64,000 nucleotides of DNA from positions 992,001 to 1,056,000 of the forward strand of contig NZ_CP022540.1 of assembly GCF_002237555.1 (NCBI RefSeq), in the 5' to 3' direction. Below, piece after piece: positions 1 to 8,188 of the stretch. Numbering within the stretch: position 1 is the stretch's first letter; every line of letters begins with the position of its first letter. The position numbers were made by a program, and so were the translations under genes. This DNA is from Antarctobacter heliothermus (lineage in GTDB: Bacteria > Pseudomonadota > Alphaproteobacteria > Rhodobacterales > Rhodobacteraceae). Below the pieces are notes generated by a model. That model was not told the origin of the DNA, did no database searches, and saw nothing but the letters and a program-made list of their open reading frames with translations.

Positions 1-2
1 TC

Positions 3-89
3 GATCTGGCCTCACAACGGCTGCTCAGCCACTACCAGCAAACCGGCACCTTCCTGCGCGAACGGCCGGAGGTGCCAGTAGAGGGCTGA
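3..89 (+). CDS. C-terminal end of an unidentified protein (5' truncated)
   Basis: An open frame runs in from the left window edge and stops at TGA 87-89. It gives 28 residues that begin DLASQRLLSHYQQ and end PEVPVEG. The frame is plausible because the convergent YHYH gene ends only 5 bp beyond the stop, but 28 residues are too few to name a family. Confidence 0.45.
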   Translation, partial: DLASQRLLSHYQQTGTFLRERPEVPVEG

Positions 90-94
90 TCGCC

Positions 95-1117
95 TTAGTC
101 TGCCGGCGGTGGTGGCGCGCCTGCGCCTGCCGGTGGCGGTCCTCGGCGCGCCATAGCGGACGCGTCACAGACGCCGGTTCCGTTTTCCAGCGTGCAGCCG
201 ACTTCGGCCACATGGCAGCCAAGAATGGCGTTGCTGCCCGGCGCGCCCGCGAAATAGCGATAGCCTGCGCCCTCGACCATCAGGCCGTTGCAGGCATCCA
301 ACTGGTCAACAAGGTCGTCACGGTGCGCCATGATCGGAAAGCCGTCCATCGCGATGCCGATCTGTTTGTCCGTCTCCGCAACCTCTGTCGTGGTGGCGGG
401 CGCGTTTTGCAGACAATCCGTCACGGCGTGGTAGTGATATCCGACATGGGTGTTCACATGGCCGCCGCAATCGTCGAAGGGCGCGATGGTATAGGCACCC
501 AGGATCGCATCCACCGGCGCAGGGCCGTCCAGACGTACCCCGTTATAGGCAAGGCCTGATCCCGCCCGGTTGGTGGGGGAAGGTGCATCCGTCATCTGCG
601 GGTGCAGCGGGATGACATAGGTCAGTGATGCCTCTTCCGGCACATATTCCGGCAGACACTGGACACAGTAGTTCTGATAGGCGGGGTCCACATCCGGGCG
701 GGCGGCAGCCTCGCAAGCCTCCAGCGTGCCAGTATAGCGGACCGCGCCGGTGTCTGGATCGAACAACTGCCAATTGGTGTCTCCGTAGATCTCAGACAGA
801 CGGGTGATGAATGCCCCGTCGACGTCTTCGATCTCGCCATCCAGGAACCAGATGCCGCCGCTCTCTGCGGTATCGGTGATAGAGGTTGGGCACCATGGAC
901 CGGGTGTATAGGCTTTGGGGTCCGGTTTAACCGTGATCGAGAAACAGGTGGTTTCTGTTCCCCCGGACAGGGTGCAATCCACAATTGACGGTCCTGAGAC
1001 AATGTTTGCATCGGCAAAGAAAGCTTCGATGTGGTGAAGTTCGCCGTCATGTGCCAACGCAGGCAGCGTCACCAAGGCAATGGACATCGTTCCGGCAAAG
1101 CGGTGAAATCGGTACAT
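95..1117 (-). CDS. Secreted YHYH domain-containing protein
   Basis: A 340-residue exported protein. It starts with a signal peptide (hydrophobic stretch about residues 8-22, ending ALA before HDGE). The diagnostic motif GYHYH lies at 226-230, within a segment that also has CGGHVNTHV. This is the YHYH domain, whose biochemical role is unknown. About ten cysteines suggest disulfides in the periplasm. The C-terminus is a proline/alanine-rich tail. The start is supported by AAGGAG about 10 nt upstream of the ATG at 1117. It is transcribed divergently from a MarR-type regulator, which suggests, but does not prove, control by that protein. The family call is firm; function is unassigned. Confidence 0.85.
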   Translation of the reverse strand: MYRFHRFAGTMSIALVTLPALAHDGELHHIEAFFADANIVSGPSIVDCTLSGGTETTCFSITVKPDPKAYTPGPWCPTSITDTAESGGIWFLDGEIEDVDGAFITRLSEIYGDTNWQLFDPDTGAVRYTGTLEACEAAARPDVDPAYQNYCVQCLPEYVPEEASLTYVIPLHPQMTDAPSPTNRAGSGLAYNGVRLDGPAPVDAILGAYTIAPFDDCGGHVNTHVGYHYHAVTDCLQNAPATTTEVAETDKQIGIAMDGFPIMAHRDDLVDQLDACNGLMVEGAGYRYFAGAPGSNAILGCHVAEVGCTLENGTGVCDASAMARRGPPPAGAGAPPPPAD

Positions 1118-1155
1118 TCGTACAAAGCTCCTTCGATTCTGTTGTCAGAATTAAC

Positions 1156-1167
1156 TTAGCATACTAA
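1156..1167. promoter_or_regulatory. Candidate MarR operator in the divergent intergenic region
   Basis: TTAGCATACTAA is a nearly perfect 12-bp dyad (half-sites TTAGCA and TACTAA match at five of six positions). It sits 10 bp upstream of the marR-type ATG and 38 bp upstream of the YHYH gene start. Position and AT-rich symmetry fit an autoregulatory MarR site; this is inferred from sequence only. Confidence 0.4.
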
Positions 1168-1177
1168 TTATATCCTC

Positions 1178-1615
1178 ATGACCGAACGTCGACCTCTTTT
1201 TCATCTTTTGCTGCATTCCGCCGACCTGCTGGAAGCAGAACTGACCCGCAGGCTGAAACCGCTTGGCCTTGGTCCCCGACAGGCGCGACTGATCGACGGT
1301 CTGGCCCACATGGGAGAGGTGTCTCAGGCGCACTTGGCGCGGGCCTTCAAGGTGACGCAGGCCAGCATGAGCACCATGACAAGCCGGTTGATCGCGGGCG
1401 GCTATATCGCGCGGCGGCCCGATCCCCAGGACACACGCGGCAATCTGTTGTCCCTGACAGACAAGGGACGCGGGCTATTGGCAGAGATCGACGCGGTCTG
1501 GACCTCGATGGACGCCTATGGCGCCAAGGCGCTGGGCGTCAACCGGTTCAAGGCACTGGCACAAGAGGCCGGGGCGCTGCGCGATGCGCTTGGCGGCACG
1601 CGCCCCGGCGAATAG
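1178..1615 (+). CDS. MarR family transcriptional regulator
   Basis: A 145-residue winged-helix protein. The MarR core is visible: a recognition-helix region around 62-75 (LARAFKVTQASMSTM), then the wing (GGYIARRPDPQDTRGNLLSLTDKG, residues about 79-102, with the family's D-R wing signature). It is divergent from the secreted YHYH gene with an AT-rich dyad between them, so autorepression and control of that gene are the natural guess. The ligand cannot be inferred. The following gene on the other strand ends 4 bp beyond this stop. Confidence 0.88.
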   Translation: MTERRPLFHLLLHSADLLEAELTRRLKPLGLGPRQARLIDGLAHMGEVSQAHLARAFKVTQASMSTMTSRLIAGGYIARRPDPQDTRGNLLSLTDKGRGLLAEIDAVWTSMDAYGAKALGVNRFKALAQEAGALRDALGGTRPGE

Positions 1616-1618
1616 TAT

Positions 1619-2137
1619 TCAGGCCGTTCCGCGCACCGGGCGATCCTTGTCGATATTAAAAATCATGCCGTCCAGCAGTTCCTCCAGATCCGGCCGCGCG
1701 GCGGGACCGTTGGAAATATCAACCAGCATCAGCGTCCCGTCGGGCCGCAGGGCAAAGGCACCCGGTTCGGCAAAGATCGCGTCGGTCTCTGCCTCGGACA
1801 GCGGTTCCGAGACGTAGAGGCCAAGCGCGCGCATCTGCGGCTCTGTCAGGCCATAGCACAGGTCAAAATTCCAACCGAACTCTGCCTTGTCCGCCAGCGC
1901 CTTGTCCTCGGGGTCGGCGGAAACAACGACCACGTCCATCTTGGCCGTCCAGTTCGACAGGGTGGTGTTCAGCTTGGACAGGAACCGTTTGCAGCGCGGG
2001 CAGTGCTTTCCGCGATAGACAAACAGCATGGTCCAGCGGTCCTTGGGCGCACCGACGGCAATGGCGCGATCCTCACCCGCCACGGCAAGCTGCATTTCGT
2101 CGACTTTTTGGCCGACGCGGGGTTTAGGCGATGTCAT
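1619..2137 (-). CDS. Peroxiredoxin-like (AhpC/TSA, thioredoxin-fold) protein
   Basis: A 172-residue cytosolic thioredoxin-fold protein. The motif YRGKHCPRCKRFL (Cys46 and Cys49) follows a beta-strand WTMLFV, and VVVVSADPED comes later, matching the AhpC/TSA redoxin family rather than classical thioredoxin. It probably reduces peroxides or protein disulfides; the physiological substrate is not evident. The start at 2137 is preferred over an in-frame codon 57 nt further upstream. It has AAAAGGA 6 nt before it and a normal family N-terminus follows. It is convergent with the MarR gene. Confidence 0.82.
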   Translation of the reverse strand: MTSPKPRVGQKVDEMQLAVAGEDRAIAVGAPKDRWTMLFVYRGKHCPRCKRFLSKLNTTLSNWTAKMDVVVVSADPEDKALADKAEFGWNFDLCYGLTEPQMRALGLYVSEPLSEAETDAIFAEPGAFALRPDGTLMLVDISNGPAARPDLEELLDGMIFNIDKDRPVRGTA

Positions 2138-2227
2138 GGCATGTCCTTTTGATGTGGTCGCGCGCACATGAACAGAGCACCGCCCCCTTGCCAAGACCGG
2201 GGCAAGGCTAGGGCGGTCACGAAATGC

Positions 2228-3094
2228 TCAGCGGCGGAGCAGTTTGAAATCGAAATTCACCTTGGACCACGCGCCGTCCACCTTGCCGGACAGATCAAAC
2301 CCCTCAGGGAAGGTGCCCGCAGGTTGTGGCTCATAGGACATCACCAGATCGCGGCGCACGCCGAACACGGTGTCCTGATCCAGATAGGGATCATCCTCGG
2401 GGAAGACCTCTGTCACCAGTTCGCGGCAGCCATCCGCGGTGATGATGAAATGCAAGTGTGAGGGTCGCCACGGGTGCCGCCCGGCGGCGTTCAGGATCTG
2501 CCCCACAGGTCCATCCGTCGGCACGGTATACTCCACCGGGCGCACAGTGGTGAAGGCATAGCGCCCCTCTTCGTCCGCCGTCATCAGCCCGTGAAAGGAC
2601 ATGATGTCCTGATCCGGATCTTGGCTGGAATACAGCCCGTTAGGCGCGGTCTGCCAGATGTCCAGCTTTGCGCCGGGGATCGGGTTGCCGTCCAGATCGC
2701 GCACCTGGCCCTGAACCAGCAGCACCTCGCCCTCGAAGTCGCCCTTCAGGTCAGCGCCCATGGCAATCGGCGGCGCGTCAGAGACATGGAACGGCCCCAG
2801 CACGCTGGAACTGGTGGCGCCGGGGTGCGAATTGACCATGTCCACCAGCGAAGACAGGCCCAGCACGTCCGACATCAGCACAAACTCATTGCGCTCAGGC
2901 GTTGTGATCTCTGCCGCCCATTCCATCGCCTTCAGCCCAGCGCGCCATTCATCATGGGTCAGGCCAACCTCTTTGGTGAAAGCATGCAGGTGACGCGCCA
3001 GCGCGCCCATCACCTCTTTGAACCGCGGATCTGTGTCGGGGCCGAAATAGCCGGTGAAAACCTCGGTGATATTGTCGGGCGTCACGTCACGCAT
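2228..3094 (-). CDS. Intradiol ring-cleavage dioxygenase, hydroxyquinol 1,2-dioxygenase type
   Basis: A 288-residue non-heme Fe(III) dioxygenase that opens catechol-type rings between the two hydroxyls. The N-terminal helical dimerisation domain (residues 1-95) is followed by SSSVLGPFHV and the catalytic beta-sandwich. The iron ligands can be placed at Tyr155 (NGLYSS), Tyr189 (VEYTVP), His213 and His215 (PSHLHF). Length and the VLGPF region fit the hydroxyquinol/chlorocatechol branch. If the substrate is hydroxyquinol the product is maleylacetate, but no maleylacetate reductase is present here. It is the last gene of a catabolic operon, 9 bp after dctM, so the TRAP system may import the aromatic precursor. 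Confidence 0.88.
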   Translation of the reverse strand: MRDVTPDNITEVFTGYFGPDTDPRFKEVMGALARHLHAFTKEVGLTHDEWRAGLKAMEWAAEITTPERNEFVLMSDVLGLSSLVDMVNSHPGATSSSVLGPFHVSDAPPIAMGADLKGDFEGEVLLVQGQVRDLDGNPIPGAKLDIWQTAPNGLYSSQDPDQDIMSFHGLMTADEEGRYAFTTVRPVEYTVPTDGPVGQILNAAGRHPWRPSHLHFIITADGCRELVTEVFPEDDPYLDQDTVFGVRRDLVMSYEPQPAGTFPEGFDLSGKVDGAWSKVNFDFKLLRR

Positions 3095-3103
3095 GGCAGC
3101 CTC

Positions 3104-4408
3104 CTACAGCAAAGCAAGGGAAAGTGAGGGGAAGGCGATCAGAACCACAAGGACCACCAGCATCACCGCTGCAAAGGGCAGCGCCCCAAGGAACACGTCC
3201 TTCAGCGTGATGCGCGGGTCATTCAGCGTCGCCTTGATGACGAAACAGGATATCCCCAAGGGCGGTGTCAGCAGGCCGATTTCGGCCCCGATCACGGTGA
3301 TGATGCCGAACCAGACAAGGCTGAGACCCATCGGCTCGATCAACGGCAAAAACAGCGGCACAACGATCAGGATGATCGACGCGGTGTCCAGAATGGTCCC
3401 AAGGAAAAGCATCAGGATGACATAGAAGATCATGATGACGACAAAGCTGAACTCATTGCTGGCAAGGATGGCTTCCAGTTCGCGGGGCAGGCCCGCAAGA
3501 CCCAGCATCCGGCTATAGATCGATGCGGCGGTGATCAGGAACAGGATCGCGGCGGTGATGTGCCCTGTCTCGATCAGCGTATCCCACAGCCCGCGCCACG
3601 TCATCGACCGACGCGCCACGGCAATCAGCAGGCCAAGTGCTGCGCCCGCCGCCCCGGCCTCGACCGGGGTGGTCCAGCCAAGGTAGATACCGCCGATCAC
3701 GGTCACGATCAGGCCCAGCATCGGCAGGGTCTTGCGGGCAATCTCGCCCCAGCCCATCGGTACGTAATCCTCGGCCGGGCGGCCACCGACAAAGCCGGGA
3801 GTAAACCGCCCCATGACCCAGATCGCGCCGATATAGGCCCCGGCCAGCATCAGGCCGGGGATCACGCCCGCGATGAACATTTCACCCACCGATTGTTCGG
3901 CGACGAAGGAATAGATGATCAGCATGGCGCTGGGAGGGATGATCATGCCCAGCACCGACGAGCCGGCCACAACCCCGACGGCAAAGCGCGGGTTATAGTC
4001 GTATTTCAGCATTTCGGGCACCGCGACCTTTGAAAAGACCGAGGCCGAGGCAATGGAACTGCCGGTCACGGCAGCAAAAGCGGCATTCGCACCGACGGTG
4101 GCCATGCCGATGCCCCCCAGCACACGGCGGAAGGCCGCGCTCATGACCGCGTATATGTCGCTGCCCAAGCCCGCCTTGGAGACCACCAACCCCATGAAGC
4201 TGAACAGCGGAATGGTGGCAAACGGGTATTCCATCGCGCTTTCGCTGATCGCGATTTTCAGCAAGTTCAGCGCGAGAGTGAAGTTATCGCGCATCAGCCA
4301 GATCGACACAAAGGACACGGCCGTCAACGCGATGGGAATGTACACGCCCAGATAGATCAGGGCCACAATGGCCGCGACCGAGATGGCGCCAATTTCGATG
4401 GGACTCAT
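3104..4408 (-). CDS. dctM: TRAP transporter large permease (DctM-like)
   Basis: A 434-residue inner-membrane protein with about 12 hydrophobic helices, the usual size of DctM. Typical features are GAFAAVTGSSIASA-like residues (seen as AAFAAVTGSSIASASV), SSVLGMIIPPSAMLI and LTPPLGISCF. It forms the ion-coupled channel part of a tripartite TRAP importer. The start at ATG 4408 overlaps the dctQ stop (ATGA), indicating translational coupling; the longer open frame upstream is read-through of dctQ in another frame. Substrate is set by the binding protein and is unknown, probably a carboxylate. Confidence 0.92.
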   Translation of the reverse strand: MSPIEIGAISVAAIVALIYLGVYIPIALTAVSFVSIWLMRDNFTLALNLLKIAISESAMEYPFATIPLFSFMGLVVSKAGLGSDIYAVMSAAFRRVLGGIGMATVGANAAFAAVTGSSIASASVFSKVAVPEMLKYDYNPRFAVGVVAGSSVLGMIIPPSAMLIIYSFVAEQSVGEMFIAGVIPGLMLAGAYIGAIWVMGRFTPGFVGGRPAEDYVPMGWGEIARKTLPMLGLIVTVIGGIYLGWTTPVEAGAAGAALGLLIAVARRSMTWRGLWDTLIETGHITAAILFLITAASIYSRMLGLAGLPRELEAILASNEFSFVVIMIFYVILMLFLGTILDTASIILIVVPLFLPLIEPMGLSLVWFGIITVIGAEIGLLTPPLGISCFVIKATLNDPRITLKDVFLGALPFAAVMLVVLVVLIAFPSLSLALL

Positions 4409-4965
4409 TGGGTGCTCGCGCTCCCCGGTTTGAGGACTTTCAGCGCAAAGACCGTGGCGCAGAGGATGGCACTTGCCAGCACCGTCAGCTTGATCGGCCA
4501 CCAAGGCGCTGTAAAGACACCCGGAATGCCGAAGTAGTCTTGGCTTTCCCACATCTCGAAGAACAGCGGAAAGGAGGCGACGGCGATCATGGTCATGACG
4601 ACAAAACTCAGCAGGTCGATGGCCCGACGCAGCATGTCCGCGACACGCGGCGCGCGTGTTTCCAGTAGGACCAAAAACCCGTCCGACCGCGTCAGCCGCC
4701 CGGCGCGGATCACATCGGGCAGTTGAAGGAACACGATCAGCACCATGGCGAACTGCACCAGTTCGATCGTGCCGTGTAGCGGACGATTGGCAAGGGTGCG
4801 CGCCAGCATGTCGTAGTTCACCACGATCACGAGGGCGAGCACCATCAACGTTCCGGTTGCGTTGGCCCCCAGTGCGACGCCGTGCACCAATCGGGACACC
4901 GCACCGTGCAGCCGCCGGTAGCCTTTTGCTACCGGCGAACCGCTTTGGGCATTGGGTGCCGTCAC
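4405..4965 (-). CDS. dctQ: TRAP transporter small permease (DctQ-like)
   Basis: A 186-residue protein with four predicted membrane helices (about 35-55, 70-88, 115-135, 155-175), the usual DctQ architecture. It links the periplasmic binding protein to DctM. It overlaps both neighbours by 4 bp (ATGA at each end), so dctP, dctQ and dctM are one coupled transcript. Sequence identity in this family is low, so the call rests on size, topology and position. Confidence 0.88.
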   Translation of the reverse strand: MTAPNAQSGSPVAKGYRRLHGAVSRLVHGVALGANATGTLMVLALVIVVNYDMLARTLANRPLHGTIELVQFAMVLIVFLQLPDVIRAGRLTRSDGFLVLLETRAPRVADMLRRAIDLLSFVVMTMIAVASFPLFFEMWESQDYFGIPGVFTAPWWPIKLTVLASAILCATVFALKVLKPGSASTQ

Positions 4966-6038
4966 TTGGGCAGCCCGGCCGTCCAGTCGCGCAACGCGTT
5001 GCCATCACTGACCTTGGCCAGATAGGCGCGCAGCATGTCCGATCCCGGCTTGCCGTCATCGTCCAGACCCATGGCCCATTCGGCAGCAATATCGGGCATC
5101 GAACCAACCCATGCGGCGCGCTGCTCATCGCTCATCGGAACGATGGTGCCGCCCCCGGCGACATAGGCATCGCGGGCCTCGGCCGCGCGTTCCATCGCCA
5201 GGTCGGCAAGGTGATCGCGGTAGGCTACGGCCACCTCTGTGATGGCGGTCTGTACTTCCTCTGGCAGGCCACCCCAGAAATCGGCGTTCGCGGTCACAGT
5301 CTTGGTGTTCACTGCGCCCAAATCCGCCTCTAGCATGTAGGGGCCGACCTCGGAGATCTTGAAGGTCGCTGCCGCCTCTGGCCAGAGCATGGAACTGTCC
5401 ACCAGTCCTGTCTGCATCATGTTGTAGAAATCGGTCAGGCCTCCGCGCACACCCGCCGCGCCCTCGATCCCCTCAACGTACCGCAGGTTCATGCCCGCGC
5501 CGGCGATCTTGGTGCCTTCAAGATCGGCAAGGGATTCCACCTTGTCCCGCGAAAACAACTGGTAGGTGTCCAGCACCACACCGGTGGTCAGATAGACTTG
5601 GTTCTGGGCGGCGAACTCTTCTTGCATGGTCGGAAATTCCCGGGCGATCTCATCCACCGCTTTGGCCACCACCCGCGCGTCGGACGACACAAACGGCGTC
5701 ACCGCCGCAATCGCCTGACTGGGCAGCTTGGAGCTGTGGAAAATCGTGGTGACGATGCCGATATCGCCAAGACCCAGTTGCAGACCCTCCAGCACGCCGC
5801 GCGGCTTGACCACTGTGCCGCCATAGCTTTCACGCCAGTCGATGGTGTAGGCACCGGTTTCGGCCAGTCGTTTATCGACCTCGGGGATAAAGAAGTTGGT
5901 GAACTCCTGGACCCACATCGAGCGCGCCGGATAGCCGTCGATCACGTTGATGGTGATGCTTTCCTGAGCCCAGACAGGCGCGGCCGTGGTCAACAAAACC
6001 GCCAACGTCGCGGTCAGCCCCTTAGAAACAAAAGTCAT
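4962..6038 (-). CDS. dctP: TRAP transporter substrate-binding protein (DctP family)
   Basis: A 358-residue periplasmic protein with a clear Sec signal peptide (hydrophobic 8-20, cleavage after VWA at about 24). The mature part has the DctP fold: a central segment LADLEGTKIAGAG (around 168-180), then GLTDFYNMMQTGLVDSSM. The usual carboxylate-binding arginine of the family may be the one in NLRYVEG. A strong GGGAGG precedes the ATG. A 106-bp gap to the preceding nitroreductase gene contains a GC-rich hairpin (6120-6139), possibly an RNA-processing or attenuation point. The ligand is unknown; gene context suggests an aromatic or dicarboxylic acid. Confidence 0.9.
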   Translation of the reverse strand: MTFVSKGLTATLAVLLTTAAPVWAQESITINVIDGYPARSMWVQEFTNFFIPEVDKRLAETGAYTIDWRESYGGTVVKPRGVLEGLQLGLGDIGIVTTIFHSSKLPSQAIAAVTPFVSSDARVVAKAVDEIAREFPTMQEEFAAQNQVYLTTGVVLDTYQLFSRDKVESLADLEGTKIAGAGMNLRYVEGIEGAAGVRGGLTDFYNMMQTGLVDSSMLWPEAAATFKISEVGPYMLEADLGAVNTKTVTANADFWGGLPEEVQTAITEVAVAYRDHLADLAMERAAEARDAYVAGGGTIVPMSDEQRAAWVGSMPDIAAEWAMGLDDDGKPGSDMLRAYLAKVSDGNALRDWTAGLPK

Positions 6039-6144
6039 GGTGTTCCTCCCTTGGAATGCGCCGCGTAGGCGCGGTCTGCCGGCCCGATTGATCGGATCTC
6101 GACGTTTCTATTGGCAGTGGCGCGGCTCCTCCTCCGCGCGACTG

Positions 6145-6795
6145 TCAGATCACTGAACTCACGTCATCGAACGAGAAACGCGGTAATTTTCCGAACAGCG
6201 CGCTTTCATCCGCGTAGCCGAGATTGCACAGAAAGTTGGATTTCCAGCCACTCTCGGCAAAAAACTCCTGATCGACGATGGCATTGGAAAAACCAGACAT
6301 GGCCCCCACGTCCAGACCAAGCGCCCGCGCTGCGATCATGAAATAGGCCCCCTGCAAGGTCGAATTGCGCAGTGCCGTCACTTCGCAATGCTCTGGCTTG
6401 TCACGGAACAGCGGTCGGCGGTCCTCATGCGGAAAGGTTTCCGGCAGACGGGTCCAGAACATCGGGTCATAGGCAATGATCGCCGTCACCGGGGCGGCCA
6501 TCATCTTGGCAATGTTCTTTTCCTTCAGGGACTTCGCCAGTCGCTCCTTGGCCGCGTGGCTGCGGACATAGATGAACCGCGCGGGCAAGGTGTTCATGCT
6601 GGTTGGCCCGGCAATCATGATCTCATGGATCTCACGCAACAGCGCATCGGGAACTGGTTTGTCCGTCCAGGCATAGTGCGACCGCGCATCGCGCAGGATC
6701 AGATCGATCGAGGCATCGTCCAGCCGTCCCTTGCGCGTGCGCAGGTCACGCACGGCTGCCTGCGCCTCGGCGCGTGGATCGACGACCTCACTCAT
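6145..6795 (-). CDS. Nitroreductase-family protein, RutE / malonic semialdehyde reductase type
   Basis: A 216-residue FMN-dependent reductase. Family landmarks are LILRDARSHYAW near residue 30-40, AGPTSMNTLPARF (63-75), APVTAIIAYD, NSTLQGAYFMIAARALGLDVGAMSGF and KSNFLCNLGYAD. These match the RutE/HadB branch, whose characterised members reduce malonic semialdehyde to 3-hydroxypropionate. Its start overlaps the preceding FAH-family gene by 4 bp. In this operon it may clear a semialdehyde intermediate, and malonyl-CoA genes lie just upstream on the other strand. The exact substrate is inference. Confidence 0.85.
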   Translation of the reverse strand: MSEVVDPRAEAQAAVRDLRTRKGRLDDASIDLILRDARSHYAWTDKPVPDALLREIHEIMIAGPTSMNTLPARFIYVRSHAAKERLAKSLKEKNIAKMMAAPVTAIIAYDPMFWTRLPETFPHEDRRPLFRDKPEHCEVTALRNSTLQGAYFMIAARALGLDVGAMSGFSNAIVDQEFFAESGWKSNFLCNLGYADESALFGKLPRFSFDDVSSVI

Positions 6796-7664
6796 TCCGC
6801 CGCCTTTGCCAGATCGGCCTCATCCATAATCGGGCTGGCGCAGATGCCGATGCCCTCAATCTCGATCTCGACCACCTCACCCGGGCGCAGCCAGCGCGGA
6901 TCGGGTTTCTTGGCATGGCCAACACCCGGAGGCGTGCCCAGCGCGATCAGGTCGCCCGGCTCCAGCGTGGTGAATTCGGACATGATGGCGATGGTCTGCG
7001 CCGCACCCCAGATCATGTTTCCGGTGTTCGAGCTTTGCAGGATCTCATCCCCCACCCGGCTTTCGATCTTCAGACCCTTGGCACCCTCTGGCAAATCGTC
7101 GGGCGTGACGACAAACGGCCCGATGGCACCGGTCTGGTCAAAGTTCTTGCCCGGCGTCCACTGGTGCGTCTTGCGCTGGAAATCGCGCACCGACCCGTCG
7201 TTGAACACCGTATAGCCAAAGACGTGGTCCAGCGCGTCCGCCTCAGAGATGTGACGCCCGCCCTTGCCGACAACGATCATCAGCTCTGCCTCATAGTCCA
7301 GCTTGTCAGAGCAGGTCGGCCGCACCAGCGGCGCGCCCGCCGCCATGATGGATTGGCGCGTGCGCATGAAAATCGCCGGATAATCCGGGATGTCATAGCC
7401 GCCTTCTTTGATGTGTTCGATATAGTTCAGGCCAAGACACAGGATTTTGCCCGGTGCGTTGACGGGCAATTCAGGTGTGATCTCTGCCACGGCAACGCCA
7501 GCACCCTCAACCGCGGCGGCCTGCGCCATCAACTCAGGCGAGGCGATCAGCGCCGACAGGTCCGCCCCGATCTGTGGCAGCGCGGCGGTCAGGTTCACCG
7601 CCTGCGCCCCGTCGACCCTGTAGACCGCAGCGGCCCCGTCATAAGTCCCCACCAGCAGTTTCAT
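6792..7664 (-). CDS. Fumarylacetoacetate hydrolase family protein
   Basis: A 290-residue FAH-superfamily enzyme. The C-terminal domain carries LCLGLNYIEHIKEGG, an acidic metal site (DYEAELMIVVGKGGR) and DGSVRDFQ, as in 2-hydroxyhepta-2,4-diene-1,7-dioate isomerases, acylpyruvases and oxaloacetate decarboxylase-like members. It hydrolyses or isomerises beta-diketo acids in aromatic or sugar-acid breakdown. The start at 7664 is chosen because GAGGAG precedes it; the open frame upstream is read-through. It is the first gene of the minus-strand catabolic operon. Substrate class within this broad family cannot be settled from sequence. Confidence 0.88.
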   Translation of the reverse strand: MKLLVGTYDGAAAVYRVDGAQAVNLTAALPQIGADLSALIASPELMAQAAAVEGAGVAVAEITPELPVNAPGKILCLGLNYIEHIKEGGYDIPDYPAIFMRTRQSIMAAGAPLVRPTCSDKLDYEAELMIVVGKGGRHISEADALDHVFGYTVFNDGSVRDFQRKTHQWTPGKNFDQTGAIGPFVVTPDDLPEGAKGLKIESRVGDEILQSSNTGNMIWGAAQTIAIMSEFTTLEPGDLIALGTPPGVGHAKKPDPRWLRPGEVVEIEIEGIGICASPIMDEADLAKAAE

Positions 7665-7719
7665 GGCTTCTCCTCTCAGAATTTCCTTTCTTTTGGCGAT
7701 ATAAAATGTGTATGTCAAT

Positions 7720-7733
7720 AAATATCGATATTT
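7720..7733. promoter_or_regulatory. 14-bp perfect palindrome between divergent catabolic operons
   Basis: AAATATCGATATTT is a perfect palindrome in the 83-bp gap between the FAH-led operon and the YciI-led malonate operon. It directly abuts the GGAGGGGG ribosome-binding site of the plus-strand gene, and a TTGACA hexamer on the minus strand lies next to it (7713-7718). It looks like an operator able to affect both operons; no cognate regulator gene is adjacent. Confidence 0.4.
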
Positions 7734-7747
7734 TGGAGGGGGACAAA

Positions 7748-8134
7748 ATGCCGGACTGGACCACCTACCGCGACACCGCCCGCGCAAGGGGTGCATTGGG
7801 GCTGGAGCTATATGCGGTCATGACGGTGCCTGCCACGGACGGGCCAGATCTGGGCTCGGTGCTGCCCGATCACCTGACGTATCAGCGCGCGCTAGAATCG
7901 CAGGGCAGTCTTGTCCTTGCCGGGCCGCTTTCGGATGACACCGGCACCCAGATCGAGGGCGCGGGCCTGATCATCTACCGCGCTGACACGCTGGACGCTG
8001 CACGCGCGCTGGCCGATGCCGACCCAATGCACAGTACAGGCGCGCGTACCTACACCCTGCGTCGCTGGCTGGTGAATGAGGGCTCACTGACCGTGACAGT
8101 CGGGCTGTCGACTGCGAAAGTAACGCTGGCCTGA
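7748..8134 (+). CDS. YciI-like / dimeric alpha-beta barrel protein
   Basis: A 128-residue small protein. Its first 95 residues resemble YCII-domain proteins (ELYAVMTVPAT..., LAGPLSDDTGTQIEGAGLIIYRADTLDAARALADADPMHSTGARTY in segments), followed by a 30-residue tail. YCII and muconolactone-isomerase-like proteins share this fold, and both act in ring-catabolism contexts. ATG 7748 is chosen because an excellent GGAGGGGG lies 6 nt upstream. It leads the plus-strand malonyl-CoA gene pair and is divergent from the aromatic-type operon. Function is unproven. Confidence 0.78.
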   Translation: MPDWTTYRDTARARGALGLELYAVMTVPATDGPDLGSVLPDHLTYQRALESQGSLVLAGPLSDDTGTQIEGAGLIIYRADTLDAARALADADPMHSTGARTYTLRRWLVNEGSLTVTVGLSTAKVTLA

Positions 8135-8188
8135 GCAAGGGGCCCAATCGTTCCGGGCCAGACAAACCCTGAAAGAGCCGAGATACAG

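Noticed and set aside
6120..6139. Terminator between the nitroreductase gene and dctP
   Set aside because: GCGCGG/CCGCGC forms a 6-bp stem, but no T-tract follows, so it is noted only as a possible processing site.
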